From an uncultured Bacteroidales bacterium (GTDB lineage Bacteria > Bacteroidota > Bacteroidia > Bacteroidales > Bacteroidaceae), in NCBI GenBank assembly GCA_902788315.1, contig CADAJS010000015.1, positions 1-64,000 of the forward strand: DNA of 64,000 nt. The letters run 5' to 3'. A program made the translations under genes and the position numbers. The notes beneath the pieces were generated by a model, which had not been told where the DNA came from, did no database searches, and worked only from the letters and a program-made list of their open reading frames with translations. Below, in pieces: positions 53,969 to 62,699 of this stretch (the first letter of the stretch is position 1; every line of letters begins with the position of its first letter).

Positions 53969-54271
53969 ATGAACTATCCATTAATATCTGAATACATAGA
54001 GGCTATCAAATCGGCTAAGGACAACTTTGCAGAATTGGTCAACTTACGAGCGGTGCTTGGAGAGGACGGGCAGCCTGTGATGACGAGTGGTAACTTTGCT
54101 GTGGTGTTTAAGATGAAGGATGAGGAGGGAGGTAGGCTCTATGCAGTGAAGTGCTTTACAAAGGAACAAGAAGGTCGAGCAGAGGTTTATAGGCAGATTA
54201 CTGAGCAACTGGTATTCGTATCGAATCAAGAATATATTATACAGATATCTTTGGCACTTATCTATGCTTAA
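53969..54271 (+). pseudogene. protein-kinase-like gene remnant, N-terminal lobe only
   Basis: A 100-codon frame whose first 80 residues look like the start of a Bacteroidota Ser/Thr kinase-like protein: a glycine-loop equivalent (SGNFAVVFKMKD, Gly41) and the ATP-binding lysine in YAVKCF (Lys61). From about residue 82 the reading frame changes to an unrelated stretch (YIIQISLALIYA) and stops. No catalytic loop, DFG or C-lobe exists, so this cannot be a working kinase. The breakpoint coincides with the change to AT-rich DNA. Its intact promoter could drive the genes behind it. Confidence 0.75.
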
Positions 54272-54366
54272 GTTAATCTTTTTCGCTGAGAGTAACATAA
54301 GGAAATCCAGTAAAAAATCACACAAAATGAATGACAAATGATAATTAAATCAAACCCAAGAATATT

Positions 54367-55305
54367 ATGAAGTACATTGAAATTCCTGAGAACATGTTAT
54401 ATCAGTACCCGCAACATAATCTTTATTTTGAAAAGAACAATGGATTTGTTGGTGTTTACTGGAAAAATAACAAAGCAATATTTGAACAATATTCAATTGA
54501 AGATAAATTCGATGATATCGTAATAATATCGGAAAATGGCATTTCGGAACAGAAATACAATAATTATGATGATTTACCATTTGAAAACAGTATACCAGAA
54601 AACAAGAATAAAGAAAAATGTAGTGAAGAGATTGAGAAGAGAATTGCTGAGCTTCAAGAAGCTTTGATTGGCCCGAAGTCCTGTTATGTCTTAATACTAT
54701 ATAATAATGGTAATGCATGCATTAAGGAACTCGTGAATAATAGAATCGTGATTGAGAGTTTCAATATTAATCATTATAAAAGAATATGGAACGGTTTATA
54801 TTCGGGTCTATACAATGATTTAATCCAATTATGTGATTCTGAAAAAAAGTATTACGCTTTGTTATCACTTAGACACGGATATTTATTCGGTCCATATTAT
54901 TTCAAAAAAATTGAAAATTATAATTGTGGAGTTATACTAGATGACAGGTTTTATATTGGACATCTTGGTGAGGTTATTGATGCTGCAGAATATGAAAAGT
55001 ATATACGGAAGCATCTTGTGCTTTTAAACAAGAAAAAAGAGATTTGTTATATTTTAATAGATGGATTCGATAGGCTCTTACTGCTATTAACAAAGAAAGA
55101 ATCAGATGTTCGGAATAAAATCTATTGCACAGAAATTGGGAATAATTTGTATAAATTTGATGAAGAGACAACAGAATTACATGTTGAGAGAGAATACAGT
55201 TTCACAGGAGAATGGACTGATGAAGATGCCTGGGATGCAATGACAGATGGTCAATATGGTGATTATCCTGGTCCCGGATGGGATATGGAACGATTTGGCT
55301 ACTAA
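54367..55305 (+). CDS. unrecognised 312-residue protein on AT-rich DNA
   Basis: I do not recognise this protein. It is soluble with no signal or membrane segment. Two stretches look repeated in design (YQYPQHNLYFEKNN, FGPYYFKKIENYN) with alternating aromatic and charged residues, suggesting beta structure. The tail (DEDAWDAMTDGQYGDYPGPG) is a compact acidic motif of a kind I associate with proteins in Bacteroidota kinase-type clusters; this is memory, not a search. It lies 61 bases before the large ATPase gene and shares its composition, so it is a candidate third component. Confidence 0.65.
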   Translation: MKYIEIPENMLYQYPQHNLYFEKNNGFVGVYWKNNKAIFEQYSIEDKFDDIVIISENGISEQKYNNYDDLPFENSIPENKNKEKCSEEIEKRIAELQEALIGPKSCYVLILYNNGNACIKELVNNRIVIESFNINHYKRIWNGLYSGLYNDLIQLCDSEKKYYALLSLRHGYLFGPYYFKKIENYNCGVILDDRFYIGHLGEVIDAAEYEKYIRKHLVLLNKKKEICYILIDGFDRLLLLLTKKESDVRNKIYCTEIGNNLYKFDEETTELHVEREYSFTGEWTDEDAWDAMTDGQYGDYPGPGWDMERFGY

Positions 55306-55366
55306 TGGAACATAATTTTTATTAGAAGAAATTAAAACGATTAACCGTCTCAAGATAGAAGATATA

Positions 55367-58300
55367 ATGACAAACTTTTTTTCCAAATCAGATGATGAAT
55401 TGATAAAAATCTTAGCTCGTTGGTGGAACATGAGCGAAGATGAGTTGTTGAAACCATTTAAGGTCATAGCGTCTTTTAAGAAAGACACAAAGAAAACCGA
55501 AAAAGGTCAAGAATTTGGCTATTTTGTTGATGTTAGGAATCTAAATGGCGATGCTCTATATTATCCGAAACCTTATGGAAGAGTTAAAATTCTTTCGGAA
55601 AGTAAAAAAGGGGTTGCAACAAATGGGATATGGCAAATAAACGTAAGATTGGCTTCAAGAAGTGAACGAGAAAATGCTCGCAATCCTTTCTTATTAATAA
55701 TGGACAATTATATTGTAGATAAACCTAAAGTCCAATTCTTAGATAAGCTTAAGAAAGAAAAATTAATCAGAAAGATATTCGAGGAAACAGGCTCTACAGA
55801 AAGAGATGCAAAAAACACCTCTAATGCTCTTCATGCGATTATGGGGGATCTCTATACAGAAACAGAACGTTTTATTTTTGAGTTACTCCAAAATGCAGAT
55901 GACCAGCCAGAGGAAGGTAAACTAGTAAATGTAAAGTTAAAGACTTTAGATGAGAACTTACTTTTCTTACATACTGGCAAGCCGTTTTCTGAGGATGATG
56001 TTGAGAGTATTTCAAGCATTGGAGACAGTACTAAGAAAAAGGACACAGAAAAAACAGGATACAAAGGTATTGGCTTTAAGTCGGTATTTTCCGACGCTGA
56101 TACAGTCTTTATAGATTCTGGTAATTTTTCATTTGGCTTTGATAAAAACTCTCCATTATATCCTGACGGAGTGAATATGGACGAAATCCCTTGGCAAATC
56201 AAACCAATATGGGAGGAACGATATCGCCTGCCTAAAGAAGTTCAAAATGAGGATTCGTTCTTCTTGGCTCCTGTTGGAATTGCATTAAATGTTGGTAGCG
56301 AGAAGATTGGTACTTATAACGAAAGAATTACTGAATTGCTTCAAAAGCCCCAGTTTACATTATTCTTGAGAAATGTTGCTGAGATTTCATTTGAAAGCCC
56401 CCAAAGGGAGTCAATAATCATTAGAAAACAAACAACTGAGTCCGGGATAACTCAAATTACTTCAAATAACATCACAGAGAATTGGATCTCGAAGGAATAT
56501 ATCATACCCATTCCACCAGAGACAAAGGAGGCCATACAGAATGAGAAATTAGTCCCAGCCAAATTGAAAGAAGCAACGAAAACAAAAATAACCTTTGCTG
56601 TAAAAATTGAAGATGGCACTATTTGTCCTGTAGATGATGCCGTATTGTACACATACCTTCCTACTAAAGTTGATGATTTTGGATTTAAGTTCCTTGTTAA
56701 TGCCGACTTTTTAACAACCGCAAGTCGTGAACAAATTCATTTCAAAAACATTTGGAACAGATTCCTATTTGCTCAAATCGGGAAACTTCTACTCGACTGG
56801 ATTAAAAGCCTGAAAGATTACAAAGGTGCTTTGAGTTTGTTGCCATCAAATATAGATGACACAGAAAATCTGCTTGCAAATGATTTTTATAAAGCATTAA
56901 CTCAATCAATATCGAGCATTTCTTTTATTAAGGGGCATAAAGAGAATATGCTTGCTATAAAGGATATTATGATTGACAAATCTGGTTTGTCTGAGATTAT
57001 AGGCAAAGACTTGTTTTGTGATATAGTAAATCCTGATAAATCTCTTCCCAATAACGAAACCGATAGCGAAGTTCTCAAAAATTCAGAGCTAATAGAGGAC
57101 ATTGAATCACATACACCTCTTTCAGTGTTGGAAAAGCTAATCAATAATCCGCTGTTCACAAAATGGTTTTTGGAAGCCAACGAAGAAGACAAGAACAAAT
57201 TCTATACTTGGCTTGTTGAAAAAAATACCGAAAAGAGAAAGCCCCGCATAATATCTTTAGTTGCTAATTTGCCAATATATAAGTTTAACAATGTGTATTT
57301 TAACAAAGCGCAAGTTGAGGCGGATCCTAATAAATTTGTAATTCGATCTCCACATATGGCATTAAAACCTATCTTTGAGTCTTGTGGATATGAATGTTCA
57401 GACAATATAGATGAATTGCCTATTGTTGATTTTTATTCTGACAATGTTATAAAGTCAACGTTTGCCTATATTTTTGAACATTTATCAAATTGTGATTTGT
57501 TTTTTAAATGGTTATCACATTCTTCAGATGAGGAATTGAAAGTATTGATTGATTGGCTCGAATTACAGGATAAAGGACACCATAAAGAAGTAACCGATTT
57601 CGTTGATTCTTTACCAATTATAGTGTTTCCCGATAAATGTTGCAAAAAAGAAGAAGTTATTAAAAAGAGGAAAATATTAAATAAGGTATATTATGTAGAA
57701 AATGTTGTTTATGACCCTATCACAAATAGAGCTGTTCGCAAAAAAGTTCCAGTTGATTGCTCTCAATATGAAGTTACTCTTGACACGAAAAGGCTGATTA
57801 TAACGAATAAATTAGTTCCTGTTGTCGATGTTCTTAGTAAAATCGGCTTTATTTGCTCCCAAAATTTAGAGGAATCTCCTTTTTTTAGATTTATTAATCT
57901 GGTCAAAGAGATTGACGTATTTGATTTGATAAAAGAGAAAGCCCGTGAAGCATTACATGAAAACGGGAAAGTGATTTCTGCAACAGAAAAATTATTACTC
58001 TTTAATGTTTTAAAAGAACTAGATGGTGTCGATGATAAGAAAATATCACAAATCCTCATTTTTCGGAATCAAACAGATACACATCGACGTTGGTTATCAT
58101 TAATGACTAGCTTTTCTCCTGATATTCCGTCATGGTTATATGAATATACAATATGTGAAGAAGAAAACTTCTCGGATCTTCTTCCGTATTTGGTACAGAA
58201 AGAACGAGTTTTTGAGGATATTGTCAAGGAAAAAATAGAAGAGCTAATTAAAATTGTATCGTTGAAAGAAATATATATAGCATATAAAGATTCATGGCCA

Positions 58301-60358
58301 TTACTTTTTACAAAGAAGCTTATCAATAATCATGGAACAACTCTTTCTGTTTTAGAAATGGTCGAAGTCCAAGATAATGAATCAAAAAGATATTTCTTGA
58401 AGCAAATCAGTAAAATAGACTTGAGCCTTGATGAAGTATATGCTCAATCTTCAATAGAAATAAGAATTTTATCCTTGGCATTTCAAGTATTCAGTGATGA
58501 CGAACTCCGTGATTTTGCAGGGAAAATATGGATTGGAGAAAGAACTATTACTTCATTTATGATTAGTGATGAAATTTCATTTGAATATCATGAGGGTAAA
58601 ACAATTCGTCTGCCTCTTATAAAATTACTTCCCTCATATGTTGACACGGGATTTGTTCAGAATATTAAAAAAGCATTATCTTACTTTAATACTTCCGCAT
58701 TAGATAGGTTGCTTGCCCTAAAACCTATGAGCACGAAAGATGTTTGGCAAATGGTTGACAAGACAGACGGATTAACCCCTTATACATATCTATTAGGATT
58801 ATATTGTACACGAAAAGTTAATGGTTGTTGGTATGCAGGTTGGGTTCCTTCTGTGAGTTTGGAAGAACAAACCGATACATGGATATCAGAGTTGCTTTCA
58901 ATCATGTACGAACAGAAAATAGAACTATATCAAGATTGTTTTGGTTACAGATTATCATCCTATTTCACAGGATATCTTTCTAATGATTATGTCAATGAAG
59001 ATGAAACAATCCTTAAGGCAATTGAAAAATGGGCAGATACGGATGACAAAATAACTTACATTGTTGGATTGGGTGTCAAGACCGAGCGTACTAATCTGGT
59101 AAAGGGCCGGAAATCGTTAATTAATAATGAACATCTCAGTAGTGGTGAGATGGAAAGCATAAAGGAAAATATTACATCCACAATCAATTTATTAAAATAT
59201 AAGGATCTCTTGCCACTTCAAGGCAGTAATCAGCTTTCTACGATGCTTGCATTAGAAAGGGACTCGAAATATTTGGTTGTTAATATTGACAAAGATAAGC
59301 TATCCGCAAATTCTGTTGAGTATACTTTGCCCGAATATGAAAACTGGAAGCAGGCCAGTTCTATCACAGTGTTTCTTTATGATGGTCAGATGCCTTATCA
59401 GCTAAAGAAGACAAATGATAATGATTTGCTGATTTGTTCGTTTGTTAGAGATGACTATTATTACGATAATGGTACAAGAACTCTATATCTGAATAAATTA
59501 TGTGAGGTACGAGATACGCTTTACTCATTAGTATCAGACAAATCTATTCCTTTTTCAGCGGAAGATTGGCAGCAACTGTATTATGACAACCTGGTATCCA
59601 AGTCTGAAGTAGAGAGTCGTGAGCAAGAAATAGAAGATTTGAAAAATGAATTGGAAGAATACAAGAAGATATATGGAACTCTTCCTCCCAAGACAGAGGA
59701 GGTAAAAAAAGATGAAGGCAAACAAGACTTAAAAGAAAGTGAAGACAAGCCAAAAGGAGATAATCCCCAATTTGATAAGGATGAGGCATCGAAAAAAGAA
59801 GAAGTCCCTACTACAATAAAAAAGGGGGATAACTCTCAAATACCAAAATCCAGACAATATGAGGCTCAAATTGAAGCACAGAATTTCCTTATGCAAGAAG
59901 AGCCATCATGGAACTTCCCCCCACATTATGGAGAGTGGCAAGAGAATGGCACGCCCTACTACTTCTCAACAGTGGAATTGGAAGATGCAGATGAGAATCC
60001 TATAACAATTGTATTGAAGAGTTACAAGAAACAGGATGAGCCATTCAGAGTTAATCCAGAAGAGTGGGATTATATTTTTAAGGAATCAGCCTATCTGTTA
60101 ATATACACAGGGGATGATATCAAGAGAATTGAGAAAGAAGATCTAATCAGGAATCAATCTAGCATTTCTCTGTCTTTTAGCACCGAGAATCTTGATGTTG
60201 AGGAACGTATTGGTGCATTCTGCTCAACCTTGCATTATTTCAAAGAACTGCATTTTGATTTTAGTAGTTTCAATATTGCTGAGGATGCCGAATCAATAAG
60301 AAAAATATTCAACAGGAACAAAGGACGCCAAAATAGTAATACTGAGGAGGACTTATAA
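55367..60358 (+). CDS. sacsin-type GHKL ATPase with degenerate NOV/DUF3883-like tail
   Basis: A 1663-residue cytoplasmic protein. Residues about 1-120 are an unassigned N-terminal region, perhaps a small OB-like fold. The Bergerat ATPase fold spans about 145-260: N-box FELLQNADD (Glu172, Asn176, Asp179), the sacsin-style G1 segment LHTGKPFSEDDV at 201-212 and G2 GYKGIGFKSVF at 231-241. Long helical and beta-rich regions follow. A charged coiled coil lies near 1405-1430 (SREQEIEDLKNELEEYKK) followed by a Lys/Glu-rich linker. The end, about 1480-1640, has the layout of a NOV/DUF3883 domain (PFRVNPEEWDYIFKESAYLL), but the expected acidic-x-Lys strand reads VLKSYKK. Such proteins pair with nucleases or helicases in defence loci. 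Its stop overlaps the next start by one base. Confidence 0.78.
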   Translation: MTNFFSKSDDELIKILARWWNMSEDELLKPFKVIASFKKDTKKTEKGQEFGYFVDVRNLNGDALYYPKPYGRVKILSESKKGVATNGIWQINVRLASRSERENARNPFLLIMDNYIVDKPKVQFLDKLKKEKLIRKIFEETGSTERDAKNTSNALHAIMGDLYTETERFIFELLQNADDQPEEGKLVNVKLKTLDENLLFLHTGKPFSEDDVESISSIGDSTKKKDTEKTGYKGIGFKSVFSDADTVFIDSGNFSFGFDKNSPLYPDGVNMDEIPWQIKPIWEERYRLPKEVQNEDSFFLAPVGIALNVGSEKIGTYNERITELLQKPQFTLFLRNVAEISFESPQRESIIIRKQTTESGITQITSNNITENWISKEYIIPIPPETKEAIQNEKLVPAKLKEATKTKITFAVKIEDGTICPVDDAVLYTYLPTKVDDFGFKFLVNADFLTTASREQIHFKNIWNRFLFAQIGKLLLDWIKSLKDYKGALSLLPSNIDDTENLLANDFYKALTQSISSISFIKGHKENMLAIKDIMIDKSGLSEIIGKDLFCDIVNPDKSLPNNETDSEVLKNSELIEDIESHTPLSVLEKLINNPLFTKWFLEANEEDKNKFYTWLVEKNTEKRKPRIISLVANLPIYKFNNVYFNKAQVEADPNKFVIRSPHMALKPIFESCGYECSDNIDELPIVDFYSDNVIKSTFAYIFEHLSNCDLFFKWLSHSSDEELKVLIDWLELQDKGHHKEVTDFVDSLPIIVFPDKCCKKEEVIKKRKILNKVYYVENVVYDPITNRAVRKKVPVDCSQYEVTLDTKRLIITNKLVPVVDVLSKIGFICSQNLEESPFFRFINLVKEIDVFDLIKEKAREALHENGKVISATEKLLLFNVLKELDGVDDKKISQILIFRNQTDTHRRWLSLMTSFSPDIPSWLYEYTICEEENFSDLLPYLVQKERVFEDIVKEKIEELIKIVSLKEIYIAYKDSWPLLFTKKLINNHGTTLSVLEMVEVQDNESKRYFLKQISKIDLSLDEVYAQSSIEIRILSLAFQVFSDDELRDFAGKIWIGERTITSFMISDEISFEYHEGKTIRLPLIKLLPSYVDTGFVQNIKKALSYFNTSALDRLLALKPMSTKDVWQMVDKTDGLTPYTYLLGLYCTRKVNGCWYAGWVPSVSLEEQTDTWISELLSIMYEQKIELYQDCFGYRLSSYFTGYLSNDYVNEDETILKAIEKWADTDDKITYIVGLGVKTERTNLVKGRKSLINNEHLSSGEMESIKENITSTINLLKYKDLLPLQGSNQLSTMLALERDSKYLVVNIDKDKLSANSVEYTLPEYENWKQASSITVFLYDGQMPYQLKKTNDNDLLICSFVRDDYYYDNGTRTLYLNKLCEVRDTLYSLVSDKSIPFSAEDWQQLYYDNLVSKSEVESREQEIEDLKNELEEYKKIYGTLPPKTEEVKKDEGKQDLKESEDKPKGDNPQFDKDEASKKEEVPTTIKKGDNSQIPKSRQYEAQIEAQNFLMQEEPSWNFPPHYGEWQENGTPYYFSTVELEDADENPITIVLKSYKKQDEPFRVNPEEWDYIFKESAYLLIYTGDDIKRIEKEDLIRNQSSISLSFSTENLDVEERIGAFCSTLHYFKELHFDFSSFNIAEDAESIRKIFNRNKGRQNSNTEEDL

Positions 60359-62592
60359 TGAAGCATACAAGAGAAGAATACGTTAAGTTTCTCTGCACAG
60401 AATTAGAGGCTCAAGAGAAGAGTTATGAGCAGATAGTCAAAACAAAAGCAACTGTCCTTAAAGACAACGGTGAGGTCTTTGTGGGCATGTTCCAGAGAAT
60501 TAATGAGGCGGGATTTGCTGTTTTTAAAATCCGCAATTCAGAAAACATGCCCCGAAAGAATTCATTTTGGTCAGCCGTGTACTTAAACGGTGAAATGGGA
60601 AAATATCGAAATTGGGGCGAATTGTCTTGGAACAAGCTCCGAGAAGAATATCAACGTGACTTCTCTGACTGTTTGTGCGCATGGATATCCAAGTCGGATG
60701 ATGATGCTTTCTGTTTGGTGGGACTTAAGAACTTAACCATTCAGTTTACAGAATTATTGGAACAAGGGAAGACGATAATTGCTTTTGGGCCTAAAGACCC
60801 TCCATTACAATACTTGCTGAATCTAATCCAGATAGTAAAGGATGAGCAGAATCAAGAGACAAAACCTATTTTGGATTTCACCGAAAGTTCCAACCAATGG
60901 AATCCCAGAAAAATAGAGGCTAAAGAAGACTTAGTATCAATTATCTTGAACGAACTCTCAAATGAGAAATGCGTGGTTGTACAGGGTCCTCCAGGAACTG
61001 GTAAGACAACAAGAATGGCTCAGTTGGCTGCAAGGCTGTTAAAAGAGAATAAAAGCGTGCTGGTTACTGCCTTGACTAATCAAGCTCTTATAGAACTTGC
61101 CAAGAAAGATATATTGCAGGAATACATCAAGAAAGGAAAAGTCTCAAAGACTAGTCTTACTGTTGACGAAAAGCGCGAACAACCACATTTGCAGGAAATA
61201 AAGGAGAATAAATGTAACGCTTCTTCTGGTTTCCTTTCTCTCGCCACGTTCTATTTGTCAAGTGGATGGGCTGTAGATATCACGAATATTCCCTTTGATT
61301 ACGTCATCATGGATGAAGCAAGTCAAGCACTGCTCCCAATGATTGCAGCATCAATGAAATTGGGCAGAAAGGTTGTCTTGATAGGTGATCAGAAACAGCT
61401 ACCGCCAATTGTGCTTACTAACGAGGATCTGATTAACAGATTCAATTGGTCTGGCATTATCAAAGGGTTCCAGACTATATGCAGTTATTTCAGTTTCAAT
61501 TCGTTTATGCTAAGTGACACCTATCGAATGACTGCACGCGGAGCGGAATGCACTGGTGCTTTTTATAATAACGGATTACGTTCAGTTTCTGAGATTCAAG
61601 AAGTGGTCACCAGCATTGCCGACTTAGACCCAAAAGGTGGGGCTGTAATAAAAGAACTAGATATGAGAGTCGGTGATAAGAATCCACAAAATGCGTTTGA
61701 ATACATATATAGTCTGACAAAGAGTATTCTTCTGGAAAATTCCAAAGCAGAAATAGCCATTTTATCAAAGTTCAGGGAAACGACTCGACAATTACAAAAG
61801 TATTTCACTTTACGATGGGATGGAAAAGATTACCCAGATAATATAAAGATAGATACTATCGATAGGGTGCAAGGTCTCACTGTTCATTACTGTTTTTTCC
61901 TTATACCCAATGCTTCCATAAGGTATTCGTTAGAGCCAGAATTGTTTAATGTGGCAACATCAAGAGCAATGAACAATACGATCATTGTATTACCCACCAC
62001 AATATATAAAGAACTTATACCCGAAGAGGTAAAGAGTTACTTTATTAAAGCAAAACAAGAATGTAAAATAGGAGATAAACCACAGTCAAAGGTTATATCA
62101 TCTGGTGATGTTCGCGTAAAAGTTATAGACAAGATAGATTTGTCGAAGTTTGAAACGACCAGACAAAAATCTGTAAAATCACAAACAAAAATAAATATCT
62201 ACATTATAGATACGAATGTTTTCATAAACTATCCTGATATTATTTCAAGAATTGACGATAAATATATAGTGGTTCTATCTGCAAAAGTTATTGATGAACT
62301 TGACAAATTGAAAATAAAACTTTCAAGCGAAGAAAAGCGCAACGTTGAAATGGCTTTGCGTAATATTAATAAGACAATGGATAAGCGAGAAGTAAAGATG
62401 GAGCTTTCTGATCCAGAGTTACTCCCTGCAGATTTTAACAAGAAGTCTCCAGATAATAACATCTTAACTGTTGCATTAAAGTTTAAACATGAAAATCCCA
62501 TATTATTGACATCAGACAATGGATTACAAATAAAAGCTAAAGGATTGGGAATAGCCACGATTTCACTCAAGGATTTTTTGAGGCGAACGTAA
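60358..62592 (+). CDS. SF1 (Upf1-like) helicase fused to a PIN nuclease
   Basis: A 744-residue protein. Residues about 1-185 are an N-terminal accessory region. The helicase is COG1112-like: Walker A GPPGTGKT at 210-217, Walker B VIMDEAS at 316-322, motif III GDQKQLPP at 343-350, the arginine in LSDTYRMTARG near 386, motif V IDRVQGLTVH at 501-510 and motif VI NVATSRAMN near 531-539. Residues 613-744 form a PIN domain with all four metal-binding acids: Asp618 (IIDTNVF), Glu647 (VIDELD), Asp699 (SPDNNIL) and Asp720 (LTSDNG). PIN domains cut RNA. The stop/start TAATG overlap with the ATPase gene indicates coupled translation and a joint function. No toxin-antitoxin partner is beside it. Confidence 0.88.
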   Translation: MKHTREEYVKFLCTELEAQEKSYEQIVKTKATVLKDNGEVFVGMFQRINEAGFAVFKIRNSENMPRKNSFWSAVYLNGEMGKYRNWGELSWNKLREEYQRDFSDCLCAWISKSDDDAFCLVGLKNLTIQFTELLEQGKTIIAFGPKDPPLQYLLNLIQIVKDEQNQETKPILDFTESSNQWNPRKIEAKEDLVSIILNELSNEKCVVVQGPPGTGKTTRMAQLAARLLKENKSVLVTALTNQALIELAKKDILQEYIKKGKVSKTSLTVDEKREQPHLQEIKENKCNASSGFLSLATFYLSSGWAVDITNIPFDYVIMDEASQALLPMIAASMKLGRKVVLIGDQKQLPPIVLTNEDLINRFNWSGIIKGFQTICSYFSFNSFMLSDTYRMTARGAECTGAFYNNGLRSVSEIQEVVTSIADLDPKGGAVIKELDMRVGDKNPQNAFEYIYSLTKSILLENSKAEIAILSKFRETTRQLQKYFTLRWDGKDYPDNIKIDTIDRVQGLTVHYCFFLIPNASIRYSLEPELFNVATSRAMNNTIIVLPTTIYKELIPEEVKSYFIKAKQECKIGDKPQSKVISSGDVRVKVIDKIDLSKFETTRQKSVKSQTKINIYIIDTNVFINYPDIISRIDDKYIVVLSAKVIDELDKLKIKLSSEEKRNVEMALRNINKTMDKREVKMELSDPELLPADFNKKSPDNNILTVALKFKHENPILLTSDNGLQIKAKGLGIATISLKDFLRRT

Positions 62593-62699
62593 GACAGCAG
62601 CCATAATATTTGCAATGATATAAATAGAAATTAAACAAGGGTGAATATTCTTGATCATTTACAGATAAAATAAGAAAAACTGAAAACAACACGAATAGA

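Noticed and set aside
53969..54271. Functional small kinase
   Set aside because: No catalytic loop or DFG motif; only part of the N-lobe is left.
62593..62699. Prophage or integrase gene at the island edge
   Set aside because: No integrase, attachment-site repeat or phage structural gene is seen anywhere in the AT-rich segment; the island cannot be called a prophage from this window.
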